64,000 bases of DNA, taken from NCBI GenBank assembly GCA_902789735.1, contig CADAOZ010000003.1, forward strand, positions 62,001 to 126,000, read 5' to 3'. Under the pieces are notes generated by a model that saw only the letters and a program-made list of their open reading frames with translations, was not told the origin of the DNA and searched no databases. A program made the translations under genes and the position numbers. How positions within the stretch are numbered: position 1 is the stretch's first letter; the number at the start of each line of letters is the position of its first letter. Below are positions 15,738 through 25,800 of this stretch, piece after piece. The DNA is from an uncultured Lachnospiraceae bacterium. Lineage in GTDB: Bacteria > Bacillota > Clostridia > Lachnospirales > Lachnospiraceae.

Positions 15738-16397
15738 ATGAAGAAAAAGATCAACGAAGTATTCTACAAATCGAGAATTGTACCGGTCATCAAGCTGCAG
15801 CATCCCGAGCGGGACGCCGCGCCGCTGGCCAATGCCCTGTGTGAGGGCGGCGTTAATGTCGCTGAAATCACCTTCCGGGCGGCAGGCGCGGAAAAGGCCA
15901 TGCGGATCATGCGGGAGGAAAGGCCTGAGATCACGATCGGCGCCGGTACCGTGGTCTACCCCGGACAGGTGGACGCGGCCCTGGAAGCGGGGGCGGAATT
16001 TATCGTTTCTCCCGGTTTTGACAGTGCTTTGGTAGAATACTGTATGGATAAAAAGGTGCCTTATTATCCGGGCTGCACTACAGCCACGGAATACCAGATG
16101 GCGCTGAAATACGGGTTGGAGATTCTTAAATTCTTCCCGGCGGAACAGTCGGGCGGCATAGACCGGATCCGGGAACTGGCCGATCCCTTCCCCATGTTCC
16201 AGATCCTGCCCACGGGCAGAATGTCCCTGGAGAAGCTCCGGGACTATTTCAGCTGTCCCATTGTCATTGCCTGTGGCGTATCCTTTGTCGTGGCACAGGA
16301 ACTGATCGAGAATCAGAAATGGGAGGAGATTACGGATCTGTGCCGGATCTCCCGGGACATCGCGGCGTCCGCCAGAAAAGGAATCCTGTGGACGTAA
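15738..16397 (+). CDS. eda: 2-dehydro-3-deoxyphosphogluconate / 4-hydroxy-2-oxoglutarate aldolase
   Basis: A 219-residue class I aldolase that splits KDPG to pyruvate and glyceraldehyde-3-phosphate. It starts in family style with SRIVPVIKL, has the active-site Glu region GGVNVAEITFR, GAGTVVYPGQVDAALEAGAE and SPGFD, and the Schiff-base lysine in EILKFFPAEQSGG. No kdgK or edd is adjacent, so it may serve hexuronate breakdown encoded elsewhere. Confidence 0.94.
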   Translation: MKKKINEVFYKSRIVPVIKLQHPERDAAPLANALCEGGVNVAEITFRAAGAEKAMRIMREERPEITIGAGTVVYPGQVDAALEAGAEFIVSPGFDSALVEYCMDKKVPYYPGCTTATEYQMALKYGLEILKFFPAEQSGGIDRIRELADPFPMFQILPTGRMSLEKLRDYFSCPIVIACGVSFVVAQELIENQKWEEITDLCRISRDIAASARKGILWT

Positions 16398-16481
16398 GGC
16401 CGTTGGGAAAGCCGTATGGACGCCGGCGTGACCGGCCGGCAAAACTGCGAAAAAAAACAATTAAAAACGGAAAACTTGTAC

Positions 16482-16510
16482 TTGCTGAAGGCGGAAGTTT
16501 GTGATAATAT
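16482..16510 (+). promoter_or_regulatory. promoter of the rpsF operon
   Basis: TTGCTG (16482-16487), a 17-base spacer and TAATAT (16505-16510), about 80 bases before rpsF. Confidence 0.55.
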
Positions 16511-16516
16511 GAATAT

Positions 16517-16567
16517 CCGTGGGATTCGTCCCGGTAAATTTTCCTTGCTCTTACGTACAGTAAGGGC
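16517..16567 (+). promoter_or_regulatory. two-hairpin leader in front of rpsF, possible S6:S18 binding site
   Basis: GGGA-TTCG-TCCC (16521-16532) with CCG just before it, and GCTCTTAC / GTAAGGGC (16547-16554 / 16560-16567) form two hairpins before the ribosome binding site. rpsF leaders in many bacteria bind S6:S18 through a stem with a CCG bulge; the match here is only suggestive. Confidence 0.35.
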
Positions 16568-16591
16568 CAGAGACCAAAAGGAGGTAAAAAC

Positions 16592-16882
16592 ATGAGCAAA
16601 TATGAGTTAGCCGTTGTTGTGAATGCGCAGATTGATGATGAAGCAAGAGCAGCAGTTGTTGACAGAGTAAAGGAGCTGATCGAGAGATTCGAAGGCACTG
16701 TTACCGATGTTGACGATTGGGGCAAAAAGAAGCTGGCTTATGAAATTCAGAAGATGAATGAAGGCTTCTACTATTTCATCAAGTTTGATGCTGAAGGCGA
16801 CAAGATCCACGAGATCGAGAACCGCATGCGCATTATGGACAATGTCATCAGATATCTGTGTGTTAAGCAGGAAGAGGCCTAA
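16592..16882 (+). CDS. rpsF: 30S ribosomal protein S6
   Basis: 96 residues, S6 family: KYELAVVVNAQIDDEARAAV at the start, then DWGKKKLAYEIQKMNEGFYY and RNVIRYL-type ending (DNVIRYLCVKQEE). It binds S18 on the platform of the small subunit. The start has AAAGGAGG 9 bases upstream. First gene of the rpsF-ssb-rpsR operon. Confidence 0.97.
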   Translation: MSKYELAVVVNAQIDDEARAAVVDRVKELIERFEGTVTDVDDWGKKKLAYEIQKMNEGFYYFIKFDAEGDKIHEIENRMRIMDNVIRYLCVKQEEA

Positions 16883-16900
16883 CAGAAAGCAGAGGTCAGT

Positions 16901-17416
16901 ATGAATAAAGTAGTACTTATGGGACGCCTTACAAGGGATCCCGATGTCAGGTATACCCAGGGCGATAACTCCATGTGCATTGCCAGATACACATTGGCAG
17001 TCGACAGGAGATTCAGCCGTAACAACAATGACGGGCAGACCGCGGATTTTATATCCTGCGTTGCGTTCGGACGTTCCGGTGAGTTTGCGGAGAAATATCT
17101 CCACAAGGGCACCAAGATCGCCGTTTCCGGTCGGATCCAGACCGGGAGCTATACCAATAAAGATGGTGTACGTGTCTATACGACCGAGGTCGTCGTCGAT
17201 GACCAGGAGTTCGCTGAGAGCAGAAACGCTTCTCAGGCAAACGGCAGCTATGGCGGTAATAACAACTATGGCGGCGGTAATAATAATTACGGCGGCGGTT
17301 ATTCCGGCGGCAATAGCTATGGATCTTCTCAGAACACTTCCCAGTCTTCCGGCGGTTCCATGGACGGGTTCATGAATATACCCGATGGAATCGATGAGGA
17401 GCTGCCCTTCACCTGA
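16901..17416 (+). CDS. ssb: single-stranded DNA-binding protein
   Basis: 171 residues. The OB-fold (residues about 1-108) begins MNKVVLMGRLTRDPDVRYTQ and includes ADFISCVAFGR and KGTKIAVSGRIQTGSY. A flexible Asn/Gly/Tyr-rich linker with NNYGGG repeats follows, ending in the acidic tip DGIDEELPFT that recruits repair and replication partners. It sits between the two partner ribosomal proteins, the standard Firmicutes arrangement. Confidence 0.97.
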   Translation: MNKVVLMGRLTRDPDVRYTQGDNSMCIARYTLAVDRRFSRNNNDGQTADFISCVAFGRSGEFAEKYLHKGTKIAVSGRIQTGSYTNKDGVRVYTTEVVVDDQEFAESRNASQANGSYGGNNNYGGGNNNYGGGYSGGNSYGSSQNTSQSSGGSMDGFMNIPDGIDEELPFT

Positions 17417-17439
17417 CAGGAATTTAGAGGAGGTTTGAA

Positions 17440-17700
17440 ATGGCTTTTAACAGAGATAAAGCAGACGCGCCTTACAGAAAAAGAAATAACTTCCACAGAA
17501 AGAAAAAGGTCTGTGTTTTCTGCGGCAAAGATAATACAATCGATTACAAGGATACTGCGAAGCTTCGCAAGTACGTTTCCGAGAGTGGCAAGATCCTTCC
17601 CAGAAGGATCACCGGCACATGCGCGACTCATCAGAGAGCGCTGACCGTAGCCATCAAGAGGGCACGTCACGTTGCGCTGATGCCTTACGCAGAGCGCTGA
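17440..17700 (+). CDS. rpsR: 30S ribosomal protein S18
   Basis: 86 residues, S18 family: [40 protein letters not shown] and [26 protein letters not shown] site is 8 bases upstream. The FCGK cysteines belong to the zinc-ribbon-like form of S18. Confidence 0.97.
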   Translation: MAFNRDKADAPYRKRNNFHRKKKVCVFCGKDNTIDYKDTAKLRKYVSESGKILPRRITGTCATHQRALTVAIKRARHVALMPYAER

Positions 17701-17733
17701 TAGCAGTTGGTGCATCCAAAGGGGCTGTCGTCA

Positions 17734-17769
17734 CTAAGAATCATTTCTTAGGGCGGCGGCCTTATTTTT
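17734..17769 (+). terminator. weak hairpin after rpsR
   Basis: CTAAGAA-TCAT-TTCTTAG is a 7-bp hairpin followed by a G/C-rich stretch and then a T-rich tract (17762-17769). It may attenuate transcription into gdpP. Confidence 0.35.
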
Positions 17770-17812
17770 ATTGGAAGGATCTGTGTGAAGCGTCTCCAAA
17801 GGGCAAAACCGC

Positions 17813-17841
17813 TTTCCAGAAGGGTACTTCTATGGTAAAAT
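17813..17841 (+). promoter_or_regulatory. promoter for gdpP-rplI-dnaB
   Basis: TTTCCA (17813-17818), 17 bases, then TGG-TAAAAT (17836-17841), an extended -10, 76 bases before gdpP. Confidence 0.5.
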
Positions 17842-17916
17842 ATTGCCGAATATATTCTCCTGCTGAATGTCATCTTTCAGCAGCGGGAATCGTTCAGAAA
17901 GGAGCACCAGGGTGCT

Positions 17917-19959
17917 ATGAGTACACAACGCTTAAGACCGAGAGGCTGGATGCAGGGCTATTTCAAGATTCCTCTGCAGCTGGGCCTCCTGATGATCCTG
18001 GCAGACATACTGATCTTTCTGGTAGATTACCGCTGCGGTCTTGTACTGCTCCTGCTGCTGGCGGTCTATCTGGGGATTTGTATCTGGATCTATACGAACC
18101 ACAGGTTGCTGCTGCATAAAGAGCTGCTGACCTTTGCCGAGGAATACGGACTGGTCCAGGGCCGCCTGATGCGGGATATGGATCTGCCTTACGCGCTGCT
18201 GGATATAGAGGGGCATATTGTCTGGATGAACAATGCCTTCTCCAAGATCGTCCATAAGGGGACCGGCTATAACAAGTCGATCACCAGCCTTTTCCCGACC
18301 ATTCAAAAGGACAGCCTGCCGTCCGAAGGAGAAGAAGCCTGCGTCAGTGTGGATTTTGAGGCCGAGAGCTATATAGCCAAGATGACCCTCCTGCCCCTGA
18401 CCGGTATCAGCCGGAACTCCGGCTATTTTGACTATACAGGGCAGGAAGCCCTGATCACCCTGTCCCTGTCGGACAATACGGCGGTCCGCCTGGCCCTCAA
18501 GGAAGTGGATGACCAGAGCCTGGCTGTAGGCTTTATCTACATTGACAACTATGAGGAAGCCATGGAGACCATGGAAGACGTCAGAAGGTCCCTGCTGGCG
18601 GCTCTGATCGACCGGAAGGTCAGCCAGTATGTCCTGTCCTATGACGGTATTTCCGGCAAGGTAGAGAAGGATAAATACCTGATCATTCTCCGCAAGAAAT
18701 CCCTGCTCCAGATGCAGGAGGATCACTTCCCCCTGATCGAGGAGGCCAAGAAGGTCAATATCGGCAACAAGATGGCCATTACCCTCAGTATCGGTATCGG
18801 ACTGGACGGCCTGTCTTATAACCAGAACTACGAATTCGCCCGGAACGCGGTCGATGTGGCTCTGGGCCGGGGCGGTGACCAGGCAGTGGTCAAAACCCCC
18901 CAGAACATCACTTATTACGGCGGTAAGACCCAGACCGTGGAGAAGAGCACCAAAGTCAGAGCCAGGGTCAAGGCCCAGGCCCTCAAGGAGATCATCACTT
19001 CCAGAGACACCGTCTATATCATGGGGCACCGTCTGGGAGACCCGGACAGTTTTGGCGCGGCCATCGGTATTTACCGGGTCGCCAAATATCTCAAGCACAG
19101 AGCTTATATCGTGATCAATGAGAAGACCACCTCACTGAAGCAGATCCTGACCCTGTTCGAGAACAATCCCGAATATGAGTCGGACATGCTCCTGACCAGC
19201 CAGGAGGCTATCAACCAGGTGACCGAAAACGCGGTCCTGGTCGTTGTGGATGTCAGTAAGCCCAGTATCACCGAATGTCCCGAGCTGCTCAAGATCTGTA
19301 AGACGGTCGTGGTCATCGACCACCACAGAAAGAGCACGGAGTCCATCGATAACGCGACCCTGTCCTATATAGAGCCTTACGCGTCTTCCGCCTGTGAAAT
19401 GGTTTCTGAAATCATCCAGTACACGGCGGATGATATTGAGATCACCCCGGAGGAGGCGGACGCCCTCTACGGCGGTATTGTGGTCGATACGGACAATTTC
19501 CTGAACCGGACCGGCGTAAGGACATTCGAGGCGGCGGCTTTCCTGCGCAGAAGCGGAGCGGATGTCACAAGAGTCCGCAAACTGTTCCGTGAGGAGGCAG
19601 CCGACTATAAGGCCAGGGCTGATATCATCACCCAGGTCGAAGTCTACAGAGACTGTTATGCCATTTCTGTCAATGACGGAGAAGGACAGAGTTCGCCCAC
19701 CGTTGTGGGTGCCCAGGCCGCCAATGAGATGCTCAGCATCAAGGGGATCCGGGCCAGCTTCGTCTTTACCTCCTATCAGGAGAAAATATTTGTCAGCGCA
19801 AGATCCATCGACGATGTCAATGTGCAGAGGGTCATGGAGAACATGGGCGGCGGCGGCCATATGACCATAGCCGGCTGCCAGGTCAGCATGCCGGTGGCGG
19901 ATGCCATCGCTCTGCTTAAGCATACGATCGATCAGATGATAGAAGAAGGAGAGTTATAA
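17917..19959 (+). CDS. gdpP: cyclic-di-AMP phosphodiesterase GdpP
   Basis: 680 residues in the usual GdpP order: two N-terminal membrane helices (about 18-60), a PAS-like segment (LPYALLDIEGHIVWMNNAF), a degenerate GGDEF domain (about 180-325) and the DHH/DHHA1 phosphodiesterase. The metal-binding residues are in MGHRLGDPDSFGA (about 371) and VVIDHH (about 467), and DHHA1 shows GGGGHMTIAG (about 644). It hydrolyses c-di-AMP to pApA at the membrane, tuning osmotic and wall stress. AAAGGAG lies upstream; the gene is followed after 2 bases by rplI. Confidence 0.95.
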   Translation: MSTQRLRPRGWMQGYFKIPLQLGLLMILADILIFLVDYRCGLVLLLLLAVYLGICIWIYTNHRLLLHKELLTFAEEYGLVQGRLMRDMDLPYALLDIEGHIVWMNNAFSKIVHKGTGYNKSITSLFPTIQKDSLPSEGEEACVSVDFEAESYIAKMTLLPLTGISRNSGYFDYTGQEALITLSLSDNTAVRLALKEVDDQSLAVGFIYIDNYEEAMETMEDVRRSLLAALIDRKVSQYVLSYDGISGKVEKDKYLIILRKKSLLQMQEDHFPLIEEAKKVNIGNKMAITLSIGIGLDGLSYNQNYEFARNAVDVALGRGGDQAVVKTPQNITYYGGKTQTVEKSTKVRARVKAQALKEIITSRDTVYIMGHRLGDPDSFGAAIGIYRVAKYLKHRAYIVINEKTTSLKQILTLFENNPEYESDMLLTSQEAINQVTENAVLVVVDVSKPSITECPELLKICKTVVVIDHHRKSTESIDNATLSYIEPYASSACEMVSEIIQYTADDIEITPEEADALYGGIVVDTDNFLNRTGVRTFEAAAFLRRSGADVTRVRKLFREEAADYKARADIITQVEVYRDCYAISVNDGEGQSSPTVVGAQAANEMLSIKGIRASFVFTSYQEKIFVSARSIDDVNVQRVMENMGGGGHMTIAGCQVSMPVADAIALLKHTIDQMIEEGEL

Positions 19960-19961
19960 TT

Positions 19962-20408
19962 ATGCAGGTCATTTTATTACAGGATGTCAAATCACTGGGC
20001 AAAAAGGGCGATATCGTCAAAGTAAGCGACGGCTACGCCAGGAACATGCTTATTCCCAAAAAGCTGGGCGTAGAGGCCACAGAGAAGAATAAGAACGATC
20101 TGCGGCTGCAGAAGAAGCACGAGGAAAAGCTGGCTGCCAGGAAGCTGGAAGATGCCCGCAAGATGGCAGAAGATCTGGAGAAGCTGACCATTTGCGTCAA
20201 CATTAAAGCCGGAGAGAATGGCAAGGTATTCGGTTCCATTTCCGCCAAGGAGATTGCCGCTTCCGCCAAAGCCCAGCACGGGATCGACCTGGACAAGAAG
20301 AAGATCCAGCTGGCTGAGCCCATCCGTTCCTTCGGAGATTTTGAGGTGCCGATCAAACTGCATCCCCAGGTCACCGGAAAACTGAATGTAAAAGTACAGG
20401 GAATTTAA
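19962..20408 (+). CDS. rplI: 50S ribosomal protein L9
   Basis: 148 residues with the L9 N-terminus MQVILLQDVKSLGKKGDIVK and VSDGYARNMLIPKKLG, a long connecting helix, and the C-terminal domain (GKVFGSISAKEIA). It begins 2 bases after gdpP and ends 6 bases before dnaB, so translation is tightly coupled. Confidence 0.97.
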   Translation: MQVILLQDVKSLGKKGDIVKVSDGYARNMLIPKKLGVEATEKNKNDLRLQKKHEEKLAARKLEDARKMAEDLEKLTICVNIKAGENGKVFGSISAKEIAASAKAQHGIDLDKKKIQLAEPIRSFGDFEVPIKLHPQVTGKLNVKVQGI

Positions 20409-20414
20409 ATCTAT

Positions 20415-21749
20415 ATGCCACAGGAAGAAGTACTGAAAAGGGTCATGCCCCATAGCCTGGAGGCGGAGCAGTCCGTCATCGGTTCCATGCTGCTGGACCC
20501 GGATGCCATTGAGGTCGCGTCCGAGATGCTGCGGGAAGAGGATTTCTATTCCCGCCAGAACGGAGTCCTTTTTGAGACCATTACAGAGATGTACCAGAAG
20601 GACCTGGATGTGGATCCGGTGACTCTGCAGACCCGGCTCAGGGACAAGAACCTGCCGCCGGAAGTCTACTCTACGGAGCTGATCCGTGATCTGATCGCCC
20701 AGGTCCCCACTTCCGCCAATATCCGTTCCTACGCGGAACTGGTGGCCTCCAAGTCTATCCTGCGCAGGATGATCCGGGCCAACGAAGAGATTTCCGCGGC
20801 CTGCTACGGAGAGAGCGAAGAGGTCGAGACGATCCTGGACCAGGCGGAAAAGAAGGTCTTTGAGATCAGTCAGCGGCGGGCTGTCGACAGCTATGTTCCC
20901 ATCCGCCAGGTCGTTCTGAACGCCATGGAGAGAATCGAGAAGGCTTCCCGGATCAAGGGAAATGTTACCGGCCTGTCCACCGGCTTTACCGACCTGGACG
21001 TGAAAACAGCCGGTCTTCAGAATTCCGACCTGATCCTGATCGCGGCCAGGCCCTCCATGGGGAAGACTGCACTGACCCTGAATATCGCGGAATATCTGAC
21101 CATGCGGGAGAACCGCTGCGTGGCCATTTTTTCCCTGGAAATGTCCAAGGAACAGCTGATGAACCGTCTTCTGTCCATGGACTCCCATGTGGACGCCCAG
21201 AAGATCCGGACCGGCGATCTGTCGGATCAGGAGTGGGGCGACATTATTGAGAGCGCCGGCATGATCGGAGAGAGCAGGCTGATTCTGGACGATACGCCGG
21301 CCATTACTGTCAGCGAGATGCGGACCCGCTGCCGCAAATACAAAATGGAATTCGGTCTGGAGCTGGTCATGGTAGACTACCTGCAGCTGATGTCCGGCGG
21401 CGGCCGGCGCAGTGATTCCAGGCAGCAGGAGATTTCGGACATTTCCCGGTCGCTCAAGTCTCTGGCCAGGGAGCTGCAGGTGCCCATCATAGCCCTGTCC
21501 CAGCTGTCGCGCGCAGTCGAGGGCAGGCCCAACAAAAGGCCCATGCTGTCGGATCTGCGTGAATCCGGCGCCATTGAGCAGGACGCGGACGTAGTCATGT
21601 TCATTTACAGGGATGAATATTACAATCCGGACAGCGAGAAAAAAGGCGTCGCGGAGATCATTATCGCCAAGCAGAGGAACGGCCCCATTGGTACCGTGGA
21701 GCTGGGCTGGCAGCCGCAGCTGACCAGGTTCACCAATCTGGCAAGATGA
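20415..21749 (+). CDS. dnaB: replicative DNA helicase DnaB
   Basis: 444 residues. The N-terminal domain starts PHSLEAEQSVIGSMLLDP; the RecA-like domain has Walker A ARPSMGKTALTLNIA (about 210), FSLEMSKEQLMNRL, the Walker B region MVDYLQLMSG and ALSQLSRAVEGRPNKRPMLS with the arginine finger region. Hexameric helicase of the replication fork, loaded by the dnaC/dnaD-type proteins that are also in this window. Last gene of the operon. Confidence 0.97.
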   Translation: MPQEEVLKRVMPHSLEAEQSVIGSMLLDPDAIEVASEMLREEDFYSRQNGVLFETITEMYQKDLDVDPVTLQTRLRDKNLPPEVYSTELIRDLIAQVPTSANIRSYAELVASKSILRRMIRANEEISAACYGESEEVETILDQAEKKVFEISQRRAVDSYVPIRQVVLNAMERIEKASRIKGNVTGLSTGFTDLDVKTAGLQNSDLILIAARPSMGKTALTLNIAEYLTMRENRCVAIFSLEMSKEQLMNRLLSMDSHVDAQKIRTGDLSDQEWGDIIESAGMIGESRLILDDTPAITVSEMRTRCRKYKMEFGLELVMVDYLQLMSGGGRRSDSRQQEISDISRSLKSLARELQVPIIALSQLSRAVEGRPNKRPMLSDLRESGAIEQDADVVMFIYRDEYYNPDSEKKGVAEIIIAKQRNGPIGTVELGWQPQLTRFTNLAR

Positions 21750-21756
21750 TGATAAA

Positions 21757-21786
21757 TTGCGTATTTAAAAAGTGACCAGATACAAT
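21757..21786 (+). promoter_or_regulatory. possible promoter for the ACT-domain gene
   Basis: TTGCGT (21757-21762), 18 bases, TACAAT (21781-21786). Confidence 0.45.
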
Positions 21787-21917
21787 TAATGTGGTAATAT
21801 ATTATCAGACAGAAGTGATTTGCCTGTGAAATCAGACAAGGCATATTGTACAGAAACAAGCTGCACAGTATGTACAATAGGCCGGGATGAATTGCAGCTA
21901 TAAGGAAAGGGTTACAA

Positions 21918-22355
21918 ATGAGCATTAAACAGATCAGAATTACAGTAGGTAATGAATCCGGCACACTGATGGAGCTGACAAAGGTGCTTGCTGATCATGA
22001 CATCGAGCTTCGTGCCATGAACCTGGTGGATATCAAGGATGTCAGAAGTCTCAGAATCATTGTTGATGATGTTTATACAGCAAATATGGTCCTGAAGGCG
22101 GCAGGCTATGATACAGCGATCAGGCCTGTGATTGTACTGGAGCTGGAAGACAAGCCGGAGTCCCTGCCTGCGTTTCTGGCCCCGCTGGCTGCGGAAGGCA
22201 TCACCCTGAAATACGGTTACTCCTTCCTGGAGAACAGACAGAGACGTTTCTATTTTGCGATGCGTATTGAGGATTATGAGAGAGCAGAGCAGGTTCTGAT
22301 TGATGCCGGCTTCAAACCGATCATGCAGGATGACCTGCACAGGATCTTCTTCTAA
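21918..22355 (+). CDS. tandem ACT-domain protein
   Basis: 145 residues made of two ACT folds (about 1-68 and 71-140). The first begins IKQIRITVGNESGTLMELTK with IELRAMNLVD and VRSLRIIVDD, the second VIVLELEDKPESLPAFLAPL with GITLKYGYSF. Such stand-alone ACT proteins bind amino acids and are often placed with aromatic or branched-chain metabolism, but no such gene is adjacent. Ligand unknown. Confidence 0.85.
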   Translation: MSIKQIRITVGNESGTLMELTKVLADHDIELRAMNLVDIKDVRSLRIIVDDVYTANMVLKAAGYDTAIRPVIVLELEDKPESLPAFLAPLAAEGITLKYGYSFLENRQRRFYFAMRIEDYERAEQVLIDAGFKPIMQDDLHRIFF

Positions 22356-22407
22356 AGCGGATTCATCAAAATAGCAATAAATCATAATTAAAGTCATCAT
22401 AAATAAC

Positions 22408-22446
22408 AAAAACAGCCCCGTACCATCGGTACGGGGCTGTTTTATT
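22408..22446. terminator. bidirectional terminator between the ACT gene and ferredoxin
   Basis: AACAGCCCCGTACC-ATC-GGTACGGGGCTGTT is a perfect 14-bp hairpin with A and T tails on either side. Confidence 0.92.
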
Positions 22447-22477
22447 TCATTGTGCGATTATAATCTGTGGAATGAAA

Positions 22478-22648
22478 TTATTCCTCGGAGATAGCGCCTA
22501 CAGGGCACTGAGCTTCGCAAGCACCGCAGTCGATGCAGGTATCAGCATCGATAACGAAGTGCTCGTCACCCTGAGAGATAGCCTCTACGGGGCACTGAGC
22601 AGCGCAGGAACCACAGCTGATGCAAGAATCACTAATAACACGTGCCAT
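22478..22648 (-). CDS. 2[4Fe-4S] ferredoxin
   Basis: A 56-residue clostridial-type ferredoxin with two C-x2-C-x2-C-x3-CP motifs: CISCGSCAAQCP and CIDCGACEAQCP. It carries low-potential electrons between PFOR and hydrogenase or other enzymes. AGGAGG lies upstream of the ATG at 22648; a longer frame is not supported. It lies directly downstream of PFOR on the same strand, separated by a 31-base hairpin. Confidence 0.95.
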   Translation of the reverse strand: MARVISDSCISCGSCAAQCPVEAISQGDEHFVIDADTCIDCGACEAQCPVGAISEE

Positions 22649-22732
22649 ATTAATTTTCCTCCTATTCATGAAAGAGTGCTGGCCCCGACAGGCCTTTGGG
22701 TTAGTCGGGACTATTTTGCCTTATTTTATATA

Positions 22733-22763
22733 CAGCCACAGATTCCGGGGGAACCTGTGGCTG
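22733..22763 (-). terminator. hairpin between PFOR and ferredoxin
   Basis: CAGCCACAG / CTGTGGCTG, 9 bp with a 13-base loop. On the minus strand it is followed by TATATAAAATAAGG rather than a pure T run, so it may be a partial terminator or an mRNA-stability hairpin that sets unequal levels of the two products. Confidence 0.5.
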
Positions 22764-22836
22764 ACATAACTATTTCAGTGGAAATCAGGTCTGCCGGATC
22801 AAAGGCAGGTTCCGATCTCTGCGGGTATCCTCTGTA

Positions 22837-25800
22837 TTATTCGTTGTACAGAGCGCCCAGTTTGGACAGATACTCGTAATGTGCTTCCGCGTGCGCTTTC
22901 GCTTCGCCGAACAGTCTCGCTGCTCTCTCAGGATTCTTCTGCTTGAGGGAAGTGTAACGTACTTCGCCTGCCAGGAAGTCCATGTAGTCCTGCTTAGCGG
23001 GCTTGCTGTCCAGAGTGAACTTCTTGCTGCCGCCGGCGGGGTTGAATCTGAACAGATTCCAGTAACCGGTATCAACAGCCAGCTTCTCTTCATCCTGAAC
23101 CTTGGCCATACCCTTGCGGATACCATGGTTGATACAAGGAGCGTAAGCGATGATCAGGGAAGGTCCGGGATAAGCCTCTGCCTCGGCGATGGCCTTGACA
23201 GTCTGGTTCTTATCAGCGCCCATGGAGATCTGTGCTACATATACATAGCCATAGCTCATTGCCATAGCGGCCAGATCCTTCTGAACGGTCTCCTTACCGT
23301 TGGCAGCGAACTGAGCGACAGCGCCTTCAGGAGTAGCCTTGGAGGACTGTCCGCCTGTGTTGGAGTAAACTTCTGTGTTGAAGCAGAATACGTTGATATC
23401 CTTGCCGGAAGCCAGAACGTGGTCGACACCGCCGTAGCCGATATCGAATGCCCAGCCGTCACCGCCGAAGATCCAGTTGGACTTCTTGGACAGGAACTGC
23501 TTATCCTTGAGGATCTCAAGAGCTTCCGCGGAACCATCAGCAGCCAGAGCCGCTACCAGCTTGTCAGTAGCCGCACCGTTGGTCGCGCCTACCTTGTAGG
23601 TGTCGATCCATTCTTTGGCAGCTGCCTTGACATCATCGCCGGCTGTCTCAGCCAGAGCCTCGACTTTACCTTTCAGTTTGTCACGCAGAGCCTCCTGGCC
23701 CAGGAACATACCGAAACCGAACTCAGCGGCATCCTCGAACAGGGAGTTGGACCATGCGGGACCGAAGCCTCTCTTGTTCAGAGTATAAGGAGTGGAAGGA
23801 GAGGAGTTGCCCCAGATGGAGGAACATCCTGTCGCGTTGGCGATGTACATTCTGTCGCCGAACAGCTGTGTGATCAGCTTCGCATAAGGTGTCTCGCCGC
23901 AGCCTGCGCATGCGCCTGAGAACTCAAGCAGAGGCTGTTTGAACTGAGAGCCCTTGACGGTGGCTTCTTTGAACTTGGCAATGACGTCTGCCTTCTCGTC
24001 CAGAGTTACGCCGTAATTGAAAGCTTCCTGCTGGTTGGGCTGAGGCATAGCCTGGTCCAGTCTGACCATGGACAGAGCCTTCTCGCCCTTCTTGCCGGGA
24101 CATACATTTGCGCAGCTGCCGCAGCCTGTGCAGTCCAGAGAAGAAACAGTGATCGCGAACTTGTAGCCGGGCATGCCCATCATATCAAGAACAACAGTGT
24201 TCTCGGGAGCGGCTGCAGCTTCATCAGCTGTCATGGCTACTGTACGGATCGCAGCGTGAGGACATACATAAGAGCAGAAACCGCACTGGATACAGTTCTC
24301 GCCGTTCCATACGGGAACGTTGACAGCGATACCGCGCTTCTCATAAGCGGCAGCGCCGGAAGGTGTATGGCCGTCTGCATAGGTCTTGACAACGGATACG
24401 GGAACGGTGTTGCCTTCCTGTGCGTTGACCTTGACCTGGATGTTGTTAACGAAATCAACAACGTCCTGTCTTTCGCCCTTGGCGACAACAACATCATATT
24501 CTTCGCCTTCTGCAGCGCCCCAGCTCTCGGGAACGTCTACCTTGACGACATTCTTGGCACCTGCGTCGATGGCGGCCCAGTTCTTTTCTACGACGTCCTG
24601 ACCCTTACGGCCATAGGTCTTCTGGGCGGCGGCCTTCATCAGGCGGATCGCATCTTCCTCGGGGATGATGTTGGCCAGCTTGAAGAAAGCGGACTGCAGG
24701 ATGGTGTTGATACGTGTGGGGCCCATGCCGGTCTCAATACCGATCTTGACACCGTCGATGGTGTAGAACTGGATATTGTGGTCATGGATAAATCTCTTGA
24801 CCTGCGGAGGGATACGGGTCTCAAGCTCGTCCTTATCCCAGGAGCAGTTCAGAAGGAATGTGCCGCCGTCTACCAGCTCCTGGCTCATGTTGAACTTACG
24901 GATATAGGCAGGGTTGTGGCAGGCAACAAAGTTGGCCTGGTGGATCAGGTAGGTGGACTTGATCTGCTTCTTACCGAATCTCAGGTGAGACATGGTAACG
25001 CCGCCGGACTTCTTGGAGTCATAATCAAAGTAAGCCTGTGCGTACATATCGGTGTTGTCGCCGATGATCTTGATGGAGTTCTTGTTGGCACCGACGGTAC
25101 CGTCTGCGCCCAGACCCCAGAACTTACAGCAGATGGTGCCTTCGGGAGTGGTAACGATCTCGGGACCGGTCTGCAGGGACAGGTTGGTCACGTCATCGAT
25201 GATACCGATGGTGAATCTCTTCTTCTCAGTATTGTCATAAACGGCAATGATCTGAGCGGGCGTGGTATCCTTGGAACCAAGACCATAACGTCCGCCGTAT
25301 ACTTCGACAGCGTCGAACTTGGTGCCCTTGAGAGCCTTGATGACATCCAGCTCAAGAGGCTCGCCGATAGAGCCGGGCTCTTTGGTTCTGTCCAGAACGG
25401 AAATCTTCTTTACGGTATCCGGGATCGCTGCGATCAGATGCTCTGCGCTGAAAGGTCTGTACAGACGGACCTTTACGACACCGACCTTGCGGCCGCGGGC
25501 GTTCAGATAATCAACGGTCTCTTCAATGGTCTCGTTGACAGAGCCCATGGCGATGATGATCTGCTCTGCATCGGGAGCGCCGTAGTAGTTGAACAGCTTG
25601 TAGTCTGTGCCGAGCTTGGCGTTGACTTTGTTCATGTACTCTTCTACGATCGCGGGCATCGCGTCATAGTAAGGGTTGCAGGACTCTCTGGTCTGGAAGA
25701 AGAGGTCGGGGTTCTGCGCGGAGCCCATCTGGCAGGGATGTGTGGGGTTCAGCGCGTTGTCACGGAATGCCTGTACCGCTTCCATGTCGATGAGGTCTTT

